Assembly: GCA_022494885.1 (NCBI GenBank)
Contig: JAGVSM010002661.1
Span: forward strand, 62,001 to 126,000
Origin: Micrasema longulum
Taxonomy: Eukaryota; Arthropoda; Insecta; Trichoptera; Brachycentridae
Length of the DNA: 64,000 nucleotides
Reading direction: 5' to 3'
Of this stretch, positions 29,811 to 40,904 are shown one piece after another; position 1 is the stretch's first letter; every line of letters begins with the position of its first letter. Made by a program: the position numbers and the translations under genes. Below the pieces are notes generated by a model. The model ran no database searches, was not told the DNA's origin, and was given only the letters and a program-made list of their open reading frames with translations.

Positions 29811-30715
29811 ATATCTCAATATTATCCATCTCTGATTCAACAAGTTAAGATCTAAATAACTCATCCAGGCTGTTTGTAGACATTTGGACATACCCAAAAA
29901 AATATTGAATTAACTAACTGGTACAAGAAAAGGTATAAACATTGGGAAATGGGTTTCAGGCGCTGCTTAGTAGGTGAACTGGTTCAGCCGGGTGAATCTC
30001 ACCCTCATGATAAAGGTTTCAGCTCTTAAACTTTACAAAAGTCAACATTGGGGGAGACCCTTAAGCCCACCATCCACTCGCAGCTGTTATAGAGTCCTGA
30101 GGGACTCTCTGTCAGCTGCGCATAGAGGAAAGTTATTATAAATATTTCTAAGGAATACAAACTCTATCCAGATTAAGGAGGGGGGAGGAGGACGTTTGGA
30201 CAGCGGCCAACACGCCGTCCCCACCCCTCAGGATCCCATCAATGCCTCTGTTTTTTTTATTGAAAAAATACGTACACAAACAATTAACATAAATAAACGT
30301 ATCCAAATATACAAAAACAATTTCTATAGTAACATAACAAATAAAACTTACACAAAAACATAAGTAAAAACACGGATATTTATAATAAGAGAAGGTGGTC
30401 AGAGGCAGAGGATCCAAATACCACCCCCGTAAGGGGAGGACAAAACAAAAGAACGTGTGCGTTCCGCTCAAAAGTCAACAGATGGAAGAGTTGAGAAAAT
30501 GTGGATGTTTAAACATAGGTAGAATAGTGAATGTTACACAGTGTGTAAAGTAGCCACTTTAACCAGCCAATGACAGGTTATAAGACCTTTAAATGCCTAG
30601 ACATTCATATTCTCTTCTCAAAAATGTTTTTCTTCTCTGTTGCAACAAATTTAGATCCAAATAACTCCGTAGGGAGGAAATCCAGCCAGTCTGTGAATAT
30701 TTCGCCCTCTCAAAA
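29811..30715 (+). repeat. RA repeat, ~480 bp, split by a 421-bp insertion
   Basis: 29811-30047 carries the gtagacatttggacatac ... aggtgaactggttcagccgg ... aaaggtttcagctctt part. 30469-30715 continues with gatggaagagttgag, tggatgtttaaacatagg, tgttacacagtgtgtaaagt and agggaggaaatccagccag. The order proves that RA units follow head to tail. Confidence 0.85.
30048..30468. mobile_element. 421-bp insertion with 12-bp target duplication
   Basis: Flanked by caaaagtcaaca at 30036-30047 and 30469-30480. The insert starts ttgggggagacccttaagcc and contains aggaggggggaggaggacg near 30178 and ccacccccgtaaggggagg near 30421. The minus strand has an internal caataaaaaaaac. No protein. The long duplication suggests retrotransposition, perhaps as a non-autonomous LINE derivative. 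Confidence 0.6.
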
Positions 30716-31027
30716 AATATTTTCGTCTCTGTTGAAATATCTGAAAGTAATAAGACTTTTTTGATATCTTGAAAAATAATAAACCTAAATACGTTGCTAT
30801 ATGCAGTATATGCACCCACATACCTACTTGCAAATCTATGCAAAATAATATAAAAAACCTATTGAAATCCATTAAATCCACTCGGTACACACATACATTT
30901 TTGTAAAACACAAAAATGCTAGGATTACATACATAAGTTAAATGTACCTAATATACAACGGAGAGGAAGTTCACGAGAAAATATATTTTAAAAATGACAA
31001 TTAAAATGAAAATATATATTTCTATCA

Positions 31028-31820
31028 TCATCAGTGGCGCTTCAGCCCATTGTGGGCCCTGGCCTCCTCCAGAATTTGTCTCCATTCGGCCCTACACCCC
31101 GCGGCTCTTCTCCAGTTCGTCAGGCCAATCGCTCTAATGTCACTTTCCACAATATCCAGCCATCTTAATTTTGGTCTGCCTCTGCTTCGTCTGCCTTCCG
31201 GAGTGGTATAAAGAATCTTTTTTGGGGTGCGGCTATCATTCATTCTGTGCACATGGCCCAACCATTGTAATCTTCTTATTTTGATGAATTGTGCAATGTT
31301 GGGTTCGCCATACAGTGCCTCTAATTCATGATTAAATCGTCTCCTCCACACTCTGTTTTGGTTGACAGCACCAAATATATTCCTTAATATTTTTCTTTCG
31401 AATACTCATACCATATTTTCATCTCTTTTGGTCATAACCCAGCATTCGGCACCATATGTAATGACCGGTCTGAGGAGAGTTTTGTAAATAATGGTCTTAG
31501 TTTTTCTAGTAAGCAATTTGGATCCCAGATGTTTAAAAAGCCATAATAACATGAATATGGAATTGGAATATGAATATGGAATATGAAGGTGAATATGGAA
31601 TTGTATTTTGATAATAAGTGTGAATAAATAAATAAATAAAAATAAATAAATAAATAAACATCAAAATCAAAAAAAAAAAAAAAAAAACATATATTTGCTG
31701 CTGATAACCGTGCTATAATCTCGGTACTATAATTGTTATCATTAGTCATAATCAGTACCTAAATATTTAAAGAAATTGACATTATCTATGTGGTGTGACC
31801 CAACGTCAATTGCCTGTTTA
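31028..31820 (-). mobile_element. LINE RT C-terminal part with GATGAT tail
   Basis: Minus strand: NFFKYLGT, NDNNYSTEIIARLSAAN (31770-31700), then after a small insertion HLGSKLLTRKTKTIIYKTLL, RPVITYGAECWVMTKRDENM, a stop, VFERKILRNIFGAVNQNRVW, RRRFNHELEALYGEPN and RRLQWLGHVHRMNDSRTPKK ... RGRPKLRWLDIVESDIRAIG ... NGLKRH stop. The 3' end is ctgatgatgatag, an RTE-like short repeat tail also found in SINE-3. Only one internal stop in 160 codons before the tail. Confidence 0.85.
31556..31690 (+). mobile_element. LINE/retroposon 3' end inserted in the LINE
   Basis: gaatatggaattggaatatg ... ttgtattttgataataagtg, (aaat)n and a 19-A run. It splits the minus-strand RT frame between SAAN and HLGSK. 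aacat flanks on both sides fit a short target duplication. Confidence 0.6.
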
Positions 31821-32060
31821 TATATATTTCTATACAGATATATTAATATCTAAGGTGTTCTATACAGTGATTGAAATTGTCAAAATCCTTGCAGGAATTG
31901 CAATAAATAATTGCATAAACTTAAGTAAAAACTCGCGAAAATGTATTTTTTTTGTTGCTGGCATTAAAAAAAATTCCTTAGATACCCCAGATAAAATAAG
32001 TGAAATAACACTAAAACGATCTCAATTTGTTGCTACAGGATAGGGACAACATTTTTAAGA

Positions 32061-32690
32061 ATGAAATATGTAAATCCGAAGGAAATGTGGATGTTTGAAC
32101 ATAGGCAGAATGGCGAATGTTACGCATTGTATAAAAGGGGCCACTTAAACCAGCAAGCTTATCATAATTTGGTTCAAAGCTACTTATAGCTATTTGTAAA
32201 CATGCTAACAAATGGTTTTTCCTCTCTAATGTAACAAAATTAGATCTAAATAACTCCCTAGGGAGGAAATCTAAACATTTTGACATATCCGAACATTATT
32301 GATTAATCTAACAGGTGTAAGAAGAAGTATAAAAATTAAAAAAAACTCTTTTAAAGCGTTACCTAGTAGGTGAATATGTTCAGTTGGATAAATCTCACCC
32401 CCATGAAAAGGTTTCAGCTCTTTTACTTCACTAAAGTCAACAGATGGAAGAGTTGACGAAATGTGGATGTTTAAACAAAGGCAGTATGGCGGATGTTACA
32501 GTGTGCAAAATGGCTACTTGAACTAGCCAATAGACTGTAAATGCCTAGACTTCCATATTACCATCTTGAAAATGTTTTCCCTCTCTATAGCAACAAATTT
32601 AGGTCTAAATAACTCTTCAGAGAGGAAATCAAGCCTGTCTACAAACATTTGGACGTATTCAAAACATTGTCGAATACTTAAATGCATTAA
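32061..32690 (+). repeat. RA repeat, head-to-tail dimer (376-bp period)
   Basis: tggatgtttgaacatagg at about 32088 and tggatgtttaaacaaagg at about 32464 mark the same position in consecutive units. Both units carry ccacttaaaccagc / ctacttgaactagc, ttttccctctct and gggaggaaatc / gaggaaatcaagcctgtct. Clear tandem arrangement. Confidence 0.85.
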
Positions 32691-33545
32691 AACCACTTCG
32701 AACCAGTTTTATTTTCACTGTGATTCAATCAAATTTCGGAAATTGTTTGAACCGCTAGAGTCGTCGGTCTCCATAGAAATTTGTATTCGTTTTGACACGG
32801 CCCCGGCCAGTCCGAAATAATTCAAACGATGTACTTATTTTTTTGAGAAATACTTTGTCACGTTGCATCGCATCAGTTTGAATTGAAAAATTTTGAACAA
32901 ATCAATATCAAGCGGGATGTGGAAATGTTACCTTAATCAAAAGACAAAATATTCTTAAGTTTGACATTGAAAAAACAAAACGTAGAGACATAGTATAAAA
33001 TAATTATAATAATGTGATTAATGCCTATTTTGGTTTAATAAATTATATATACTCCGGTCATGTAACTACCTTGCACTCCCGCTTACTGCCAATAACCGAT
33101 TGATTGAACGAATTTCTTTTTTTGTTTTTTTTTTTTATACAAACACCGGCCACAGAACAGTGTTGTCAGAAACTTTATTTATCTCATAACCTTTAAAAAC
33201 CTACATGTCTCATTTACTTGATAAAAAAAAACGAATCGAAATTAACCGATTTTTGGTGACCTCTCTCAAATGCAGCACAGACTGTAGAACAGTTCGGAAA
33301 TGTATTTTTATTGGCCAAAGCAACGCGCAACGGTTGGTTGCCCTTTCTTTTCTGTAAGCGTTCTATTTGTTGTTTATGGATGTTGGCCACTCTAGTAGTA
33401 CACCAAATACATAAATTTTAGTTCTATTCCATGTTTAAAATTCAAAAATCTGTCACCCAAAGTTGCATTAAATGTTATTCTTGCACGTAAAAAACAAGAT
33501 TCACCTTTGTTAAAAAAATCGAGAATTTCTTTTAAAAAAACGGTA
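32690..33545. other. no recognisable gene
   Basis: AT-rich, T-runs near 33120-33140. No supported frame. Confidence 0.5.
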
Positions 33546-33673
33546 TTCGTGGTTGTAATGACTAAGACGCTTGAGTCACGCATGGAAGGTTCCGGGTTCG
33601 ATTCCCTGTGACAACACAAACATCAAATGTCATTTTGCTCAAGTCTCTGCCGTAACTCACCGCTGTAGTTAAG
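33546..33673 (+). mobile_element. SINE-2, diverged
   Basis: cgtggttgtaatgactaaga, catggaaggttccgggttcg, then a shortened body ending cgctgtagttaag. Confidence 0.75.
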
Positions 33674-33689
33674 AAATATCACACAATAC

Positions 33690-34184
33690 GACGAATACCG
33701 ATAAAAACATGTGAAATTCAAAGAATCAAATTCAATGTTGCCAATGAAATAAACAAAATTATTAAAAGAATAGTTCCGAGATATTTTCAAAATAAACTAA
33801 AATATAATGAGTTCTTTCATAACTATGCAACAAGAGGATCTAAAAATATAAGACTGGAAAAGAAATCAAAAGCAATGTCCCAGAACTGCCTTATGTACAA
33901 GGGAATACAACTTTTTGAAGAAATGCCAGAAAGCATAAAAAATGAAATTAATGTAAATATATTTAAAACTAAATGTAAAAAGTATATATGTGAAAAATAT
34001 TATGTAGTATATAGTGTAAATAGTGAATATAATTTATGAAAATGTACATATGAAACAGTTAATATTATAAATTAGGATACTAAGTGTATAATAGTGATAA
34101 ATAATGTTAGAATAAGTATAGATGTAAATATATTAATTAGACTATGTTACATAGAACTAAATAAATAAATTTAAAAAAAAAAAA
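33690..34184 (+). mobile_element. LINE 3' end, open C-terminus
   Basis: Uninterrupted frame from about 33740 to the stop at 34039: NKIIKRIVPRYFQNKLKYNE, FFHNYATRGSKNIRLEKKS, NCLMYKGIQLFEEMPESIKN, KCKKYICEKYYVVY. The (H)NYATR...P..I C-terminus is typical of non-LTR proteins. The 3' UTR ends in an A-run (34172-34184). No start codon: 5'-truncated. Confidence 0.8.
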
Positions 34185-34398
34185 ATGAATTAAGAAGAAT
34201 TGATTGTATTTTTTAATCAATATGGATATTGTGGTGAAATGATTTTATACATAATTTTAAAAATGAAATTGTAAAAAAATTGTTTTTACTTAAACGCGAC
34301 ATGTTGACCTTGACAACTGTAACGTCAAAATTCGTGACGATGTTCTGTTTACATTTAAATGGTTACAAAGTTCAAAATTTATCCGAATCGCGAAATAT

Positions 34399-34520
34399 TA
34401 GGGGCGTGGCCAATGAACCGTTTTCGCTAGAATTTAAAATCATAAATTAAAAATAATAAATTATGCTACTAATAAGTACGAAAATTATTTTTTATTAAAA
34501 ATATCATCACTTTTGACTAT
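34399..34520 (+). repeat. RD repeat copy 2
   Basis: atattaggggcgtggccaat gaaccgttttcgc ... ttatgctactaataa. It is inverted relative to 38950-39073, and the two ends face outwards. Confidence 0.6.
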
Positions 34521-35103
34521 CAATATAGATGCTTGAAGCAATTGCCTATGAATAGAACATTTTTCTTATTTATAATCTTTCATTCATTTGCATCATTTGC
34601 ATGTGCAATGACTACACAGCACTGTAACGCGCGGATATTTTTGGGACAGTAAGAGAAAGATGAAATTTTTGCTTTTTATTTTTTTGTTAATTTTACTTAA
34701 CACCTATCTTAATGAACTCGTAAGGTTTATCGACAAAAAACGCATAATTTTAAGCGTTTTGGTGTGACTTAACTTTATTGTTTTGGCCAAAACTAGAAGA
34801 GAAACCGAAATTCGGTTTCAGCCAAAAATCTTGTTTCGGTCGATCAAATTTTATACATTTTTATTTTTGTATTTGACACTCATATGAAAAATAATTCTCA
34901 GAACTTTCCCCATGTTTTGTGTCACTGATATGTTATGTTTAAAGAATATAAAACAGAATGGTTTTTTTCCATATTCACAGGGGAAAATGATATGGTTATC
35001 AAAATGCTTTATGGCGTAGGTACTATGGAAGGCTTCAATCCAGTATTAAGGATTTAGCAGGTTTACGGTTTACTAAAGGTAAAGGTACTCAAGATTTTTA
35101 CCA

Positions 35104-35270
35104 TATTTTTTTATGTCATACTATAGTGTATCTTTGATGGAGGATCTTTGATGTCCGTATTGTATATTGTATATTGTATTGTATATTGTATTGTATATTT
35201 TTTTATGTCATACTATAGTGTATCTTTGATGGAGGATCTTTGATGTCCGTATGACATCACGGACATCAAA
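35104..35270 (+). repeat. 58-bp direct repeat around a (TGTAT)n microsatellite
   Basis: atttttttatgtcatactat agtgtatctttgatgg ... gatgtccgtat occurs at 35104-35160 and again at 35195-35252, separated by tgtatattgtatattgtatt. The second copy ends in a gatgtccgt / cacggacatc inverted pair. Confidence 0.85.
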
Positions 35271-35389
35271 TATTGTTTTGTGTTCGGGCAGATAATGAAT
35301 ACAGTTCTGTATGTGGAATAGAATCAGAACCCGGCTGGAATTCTAAATCTTCTCTGCTTCCTAGAGAGGGGTGAATTTGTAAAATTTGT

Positions 35390-35440
35390 TTAATTAGGAA
35401 AGTCTAGGCATTTACAGGCTTATAACCTATCGACGGCGGG
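35390..35440 (-). repeat. RA repeat fragment
   Basis: aaagtctaggcatttacagg cttataacctatcg is the complement of the RA cataagccctgtaaatgcct block. Confidence 0.65.
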
Positions 35441-36189
35441 TTTTAATTTTTATTTTTTTATATTTTTTAGTATTATAATATCATTTACCATAAGATGCAT
35501 TAACCTTTTCTTTTATTCCTTTCTTATTTTATTTACATTTTTTGAATTTTAATTTTAATAAGCACTTTTAATTTTCTTATTATTTTTATTTTTCTGTAGA
35601 TATGAATTGAAATTTTCGATTTACTTTGTTTTATTTTTATCTTGTTTTGTTTACATTTATGAGCACACACTATTTATATATGTGTTTATTTTTTTTCTTA
35701 TATTTCAAATATATTTAAGTAAATTGCTATTCTTTAATTTTCATTTAATTATTTTACTCTTTTTTCTTACTTTTAATTTTTTTTTATTTCTTAGAACTAT
35801 TTTTATCTGTTTATTATTTTATGTTTATTATTTTATGCGTATACAGTATTATGTCTGTGCTCTTTTTATTTGATATTAAATTAAAACTAATGTCTGAGCA
35901 AACGATGACAAACTATTGGGACAATCGGGACAAAACATATTTTAATATTTTGTTTTCTCTAAAATATATTAATATTGTAATAATGTGTATATTTTATTAA
36001 ATAAAGACTATGAGAAATAGAAATGATAAAAATTAAACAAGAACTTTTAATTTGAGATACTCGCGCTGTATTAATCGATATTCTTTGTATTGTAGCTATG
36101 TTGACAGTACTATTTTTGACATTCTGTCAAAGTTTGACGGCGATCAGATGCTCAGTATTCTGTCAGCGTCTGTTTGAGTAAGTCAAAAA
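35440..36189. other. T-rich sequence, no gene
   Basis: 35450-35880 is extremely T-rich on plus; an 88-codon frame there is composition-driven (Phe/Leu/Tyr) and not supported. Confidence 0.5.
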
Positions 36190-37830
36190 ATTGTTGTATG
36201 GTGATTTTTACAATGGATAAAAAATTGGCACAACGAGCGTGCATCAAATTTTATGTTGCTAATAAAATTTCGTGTGCCGAATGATTGAAAACATTGAATA
36301 AAGCCTTTGGAACATCATGCAGGTATGTCAAAAAACGGGCATACGAATCGTATATGAAGTTTTAAGACGTTCGTGAATGCTTAGATGATGATAAACATAC
36401 TGGACGTCCAGCAACGTCAAGGACAGAAGAAAACATAAAACGCAAATCGTGTTTCAAAATCGATGTGTACCAATCTAAGAGCTTGCTGTGTTATTGAGCA
36501 TCGCATCATTGAGATTAGTTTATTTTATTTTTTTATTAATAAAAAATATATTACAAAAAGTACATATTATACTCCCAGGAGTTATTGAAGAAACTCATTT
36601 GGGACCGTACATAAGAAAAACTTTTTTTCGACAATACATAATATCATACATATTAATAGCGAAATAGAAATAAAACATTATTGTATAAGAAACATAAAAC
36701 ACCATCTATATAAATTACATTAATAATTATCACTATCAAAAAGATTTAAGAAATATTTTTTAATTGCGACACTTCTGGATTTTTTATTCAATTTTTCGTG
36801 TTTTAGCTCATCGGGCAGTTTATTATATTCGGAATGGCCAATATTTTCCAAAGACCTACTGCCGAATTTTGTTGAGCGAAACTTAGACACATGAAGATTC
36901 CCCGAGTAACCCGAGTAAGTAAAGGTATTGTAATTGTGAATATCATGACCAAATGTGTATTTTAAATTTGAGTGAGCAGAAAAGTTTATGATATTTAAAA
37001 TAGTATTGGTTATGTCATGCAGTGGCAACACCTTGAAAGGAAGTATCTTTGTTTGTCGGTAGATATACTTGGTATGAGAATCCCATTTAAGTCCAAGAAT
37101 GTTTCTTAGAGCTCTGTTCTGAAGAAATTGTATTTCCGACATCTGATTTTCGCTGGCAAAACCCCGTAAACATGATAGATAAAATAAGTGGGAATGAATC
37201 ATAGCGTAGTAGACGGCAAACAAAACGGAATGAGGAAGCAAACCTCGAAGTCTATGCAATACGCCAGTTACGGGTGCTTTTTTTGATTTTACATGCTCAA
37301 ATTGGTAGCTCCATGAAAGTTTGGAGTCAATAAATAGTCCCAAGTATTAAGTTACATTGGTCTTTTCAATATAGCTAGTTCCTAGAGAAATGTTGATATT
37401 TTGTCCTGTTTGTTTCCAAAATCACATAGCATGTTTTGTAAACATTCAAACTTAATTAATTTAATCTAGTATTATTATTATTTATTGAGATGTTTTGGGT
37501 AGGAAACGCGTCACTGCCCCTCTTGTCCCAAAATCACTGAAAGAATGTGGAAGAACAATTCGTGGATTTTACACCACGATAAAACGTCATCTCATACAAC
37601 GGAGTTTTTGCCCAAAATCCGACCAATCTCATCAGTTAGGCACCGCATTCTCCAGACCAGGCCCCGTCTAACTTTTTTCTTTTCCCAAGACTAAAATTGC
37701 TATTCAGAGGAACGCGCTTTGAGACGATTAATGAGAGCTAAAGGCCATACTTTTGCAGGCCTATGAAAAGTGCACGGACAATCGGATTAAGTGTTGGCAT
37801 CAATAATAAATATAGAATAGGGATGGTTAA
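36190..37830 (+). mobile_element. mariner relic, interior deleted, split by a LINE
   Basis: The left part (from 36211) reads MDKKLAQRACIKFYVANKIS, a stop, then AYESYMKF and HTGRPATSRTEENIK, the HTH domain and the GRPSTSRT-type linker. The right part (37492-37830) reads KNNSWILHHDKTSSHTTEFL, QTRPRLTFFFSQD and RALRRLMRAK, the second catalytic Asp region (HHD) onward. A 968-bp LINE with an 8-bp duplication sits between (36516-37483). Even with it removed, the segment holding the first catalytic Asp is missing. Multiple stops. Confidence 0.85.
36516..37483 (-). mobile_element. LINE 3' end inserted in mariner, 8-bp duplication
   Basis: attgagat at 36508-36515 and 37484-37491 flank it. Minus strand: LNVYKTCYVIL (about 37450), YLGLFIDSKLSWSYQFEHVK, GVLHRLRGLLPHSVLFAVYY, RALRNILGLKWDSHTKYIYR, and a 207-codon open frame (37343-36720) ending KKYFLNLFDSDNY. 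TTTATTTTATTTTTTTATTA at the plus-strand left end is the 3' tail. Frame breaks occur only upstream of 37343, so it is fairly young. Confidence 0.9.
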
Positions 37831-38103
37831 AAAAACTTATTATTTTTGCGTTTTTTATCACAAGGTATATACAATTATACATTTGCACTAGGTTGCTTTG
37901 ACTACGGGTATATACCCTGTTCTAGGGTTAAAATGTAAAAAAACTGTTATCAATATATAGAAAAAATGAATTAAAAACAATATTTTCATAAAAAGGTAGT
38001 ACACGTACTGAAAATATAGTAAAAAATATTTTGAAAGACAGTTAAAAAAATTGTGAAATGCAGATTAAAAAATAATGAGGATCTCCAAAACTTAATTAAA
38101 AAT

Positions 38104-38428
38104 AAGTAGCCACTTTTCACACCATATAACATTCACCATCTTGGATTTGTTTGAACATACGTATTTGTTTAATCTTCGATTTGTTGATTTTTGTGAAATC
38201 AAATAGCTGAAACCTTTTTAGTTGTTACGAGATTCACCGGATTTAATTATTTCCCATCCTGGGCAACGCTTTAAAATAATATTACATTTTTTATACTTCT
38301 TCTTGGGCCAGTTAGTTTTATTACAATATTTTGGGTTTGTCCAAATGTTAAAAGACCAAACGTTTAATGTCACACCTATGCTTTGGGAGAATTAAAATGC
38401 AGTTCCACCAAGAAATGTCAACAGAAAA
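38104..38428 (-). repeat. RA repeat copy plus adjacent shared sequence
   Basis: agtagccacttttcacacca, aacattcaccatcttgg, agctgaaacctttttag, ttatacttcttcttgggcca gttagttttattacaatatt all belong to the RA unit in reverse, and show the unit end joining its start. 38393-38428 (atgcagttccaccaagaaat) matches the small insertion at 3039-3127. Confidence 0.8.
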
Positions 38429-38949
38429 ACGATCGAAGTAATTTACAAATGAAGTGCTCAATGCACCACTGGATTTAGAAAAGGCAACGACGATGCAAGA
38501 ACATTTAATTAAAGACATCAACTTTAGTATAATTACCTCTTTTTTATTTTTCTCAAGTTTCCTCTCATTTTCTGAATGTTAGTACTCAAGCGCTTAATTG
38601 TTCATTTGCTTCAAAATGGCGTTCACGTAAAGTAGTTTAATGGGGAGAGTTTGAATCGTACAAGTTTCAAGTTAATGAACTAAACAAAATCGAGTAAACT
38701 GCTCTGGGAACTCAAACATTCCTACGTGTTTCTTCGAAGATATGTCGTGAATGTCCTGAAAACCTTGTACCCTGAAAACTGAAAATCGTGAAAACGGAAA
38801 ACGAAACTAAACGAAAATTGGCTGTCGAAAATTCAACATACTTAAACACTTGATATGACTGAAGTGGATTATGGTACATTATAATAGGGAATTTTAAATA
38901 AAATAAATAAATAATCACGTTTTTTTAAAAACATTTTTAAAGTTATAAA

Positions 38950-39073
38950 GGCCTTTGAAATCTGTCCAGCAAAAAAAATTTTTTTACCTAATTATTAGTA
39001 GCATAAAAATACTTTTAAAATCGTAGTTTTGAATTCCCGCAAAAACGGTCATTTCATTGGACACGCCTCTAAT
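38950..39073 (-). repeat. RD repeat copy 3
   Basis: Minus strand: attagaggcgtgtccaatga aatgaccgtttttgcgggaa ... ttatgctactaataa, the inverted counterpart of 34399-34520. Confidence 0.6.
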
Positions 39074-39074
39074 A

Positions 39075-40454
39075 CGTCACGATTGATGATTCTTAGAGGT
39101 GGGGGTCAATGCTTTTCAAACTCCCGACGTCACTGCGACCTGTAAATATATATTGTGACAGACCCCTGTGTATAATGAGTACTTACATATATATATGTAT
39201 GTAAGTTTTTAAAAATAATTTATTGCTCAAAAAAAAATATGTTCAAAACTCGTTTATTTATCGTAGCTGCTCCAAATTAAAATTACTTTGTCCCCCCCCA
39301 TTTAGATATTTTTAATACAAAATTTTGTGACTTTTGTAAACACTGTAAAATAAATCATTTGTCAGTGTGTAATAAGTTAATGTTCCATTAATTATGTTTA
39401 TTTTGAATTGGTCAACTATATTATGAAAATCCCCCCCCTCCACTCTATTTCCTCATCCCTTAACCTTCTTAAGAGCTCTATTTTTCTCATGTCTTATATA
39501 ATATATTATTTTTCTCTTTACTGTGTAACATGTTCTCTCATTATATTCGTGAAAAACTTTAACTCGACGTATGTACTATTTTTTTTATATTTTGTATTCT
39601 TATATTACAACTGTTGTTTTTCCTCAATTAATAAAAATATATATATGTACATAAATATTGTTTTTTATGACTTTAAAAAAAAACTTTTTTTTACAAATTT
39701 TTAAATTTGGATTTTAGGCCGGAGCATTCTTAACAATCTTAACAATCTTACATCGATCGATAAGGTGGTTGATAGGTTTCCTCATTAAGGTTTTAAAAAA
39801 AAAACATTTTTTTTTGTAATCATTGATCAATAAGTCCACTTATATTCACTACACACTCTCGCATACACACAATACTCACACACCCATACACATATACACA
39901 CACCCTCATACACCCTAAATATATATACTCACCCTAACTAACATGTAGAATAATAAAACAGATACACTAAATAAGAGTACGCATTTTTTTCATTTATTTT
40001 ATTTTATTGTGACTATTATTACTATGATTATTGAAATATATAAAAAAAACTTAATACTACGAGACTTTATTAATAATCTAGTAAAATTATATTCGATTGT
40101 ATTTATTGCATCTATCTTAAATTAAAATTTATTAAAATTAATTTGATATAAATTCGAATAAACTATGAAAAACATATGATGAAAACTAAATTTTGGTCAA
40201 TATACAATTTTTAATTTTTCTTCTGTGACTATTGGTGTTCACATATAATTGGTGAAAGATGTTTAGTGTTAACATTTTTTATTTTATAAATTGTATTTAT
40301 ATTGTGATATCTTTTACTCGTTGTGAACTGAAAATAAATAAATAAATTTGTTCCTAGCCATTGAACTTTGTTCAGAAAAATATCACGAATCTTGACGTCA
40401 CAACAATCAAGCAAACACGTCGTATTTTTTTAGCAACGTATTTAAAAAAAAAAT
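39075..40454. other. no gene; simple-sequence patches
   Basis: Includes a tacatatatatatgtatgta palindrome near 39185 and a CA-rich tract at 39850-39930 resembling the 3' UTR of the LINE at 40905. Composition-driven frames only. Confidence 0.5.
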
Positions 40455-40595
40455 ATTTTACATTTATGTATGAAAACATTTCTCCACAACATCCATATTG
40501 ATTTTGAAATAACAATTAATTTTTTTAAATATATATCATATATTTTTATCGGTATTCGTAGTATAGGATGTTTCCCTATTCCAATTGAGGACTCG
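40455..40595 (+). repeat. RG repeat copy 1
   Basis: ttatgtatgaaaacatttct ccacaac, attgattttgaaat, tttttatcggtattcgtag match 56018-56158 in the same orientation. Confidence 0.65.
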
Positions 40596-40656
40596 ACATG
40601 GTTTTATTATTCAAAATACAAGAATTTGTCTAATTTGACGGTGTAGCGAGATTAGA

Positions 40657-40904
40657 TACCCCGTATGCAGAGACAAAACTTATGGTCAGGAAAGTACATT
40701 CTAATTTTGAAATTTGAATGTAGAGAATAACCCGAAGGTGAAGACAATAGAATGTACTTTCCTCACCTTAAGGTTTGTTTCTGCATGCGGGCAAAACTTA
40801 AGGTGAGGAAAGTACATTCTAATTTTAAATGCAGAGAATAACCCGAAGGTGAAGACAATAGAATGTACTTTCCTCACCTTAAGGTTTGTGTCTGCATACG
40901 GGTA
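40657..40904. mobile_element. tandem-hairpin foldback (two hairpins in one palindrome)
   Basis: Outer ends taccccgtatgcag / ctgcatacgggta are inverted. Inside, two direct copies of a ~95-bp hairpin each pair ttaaggtgaggaaagtacat with its complement around agaataacccgaaggtgaag. Non-coding; flanked by LINE sequence on the right. Confidence 0.85.

Noticed and set aside
35607..35873. 88-codon Phe/Leu-rich frame
   Set aside because: Lies in a T-rich low-complexity tract; composition explains it.
39170..39205. tacatatatatatgtatgta palindrome as a regulatory site
   Set aside because: Simple AT microsatellite; palindromic by composition.
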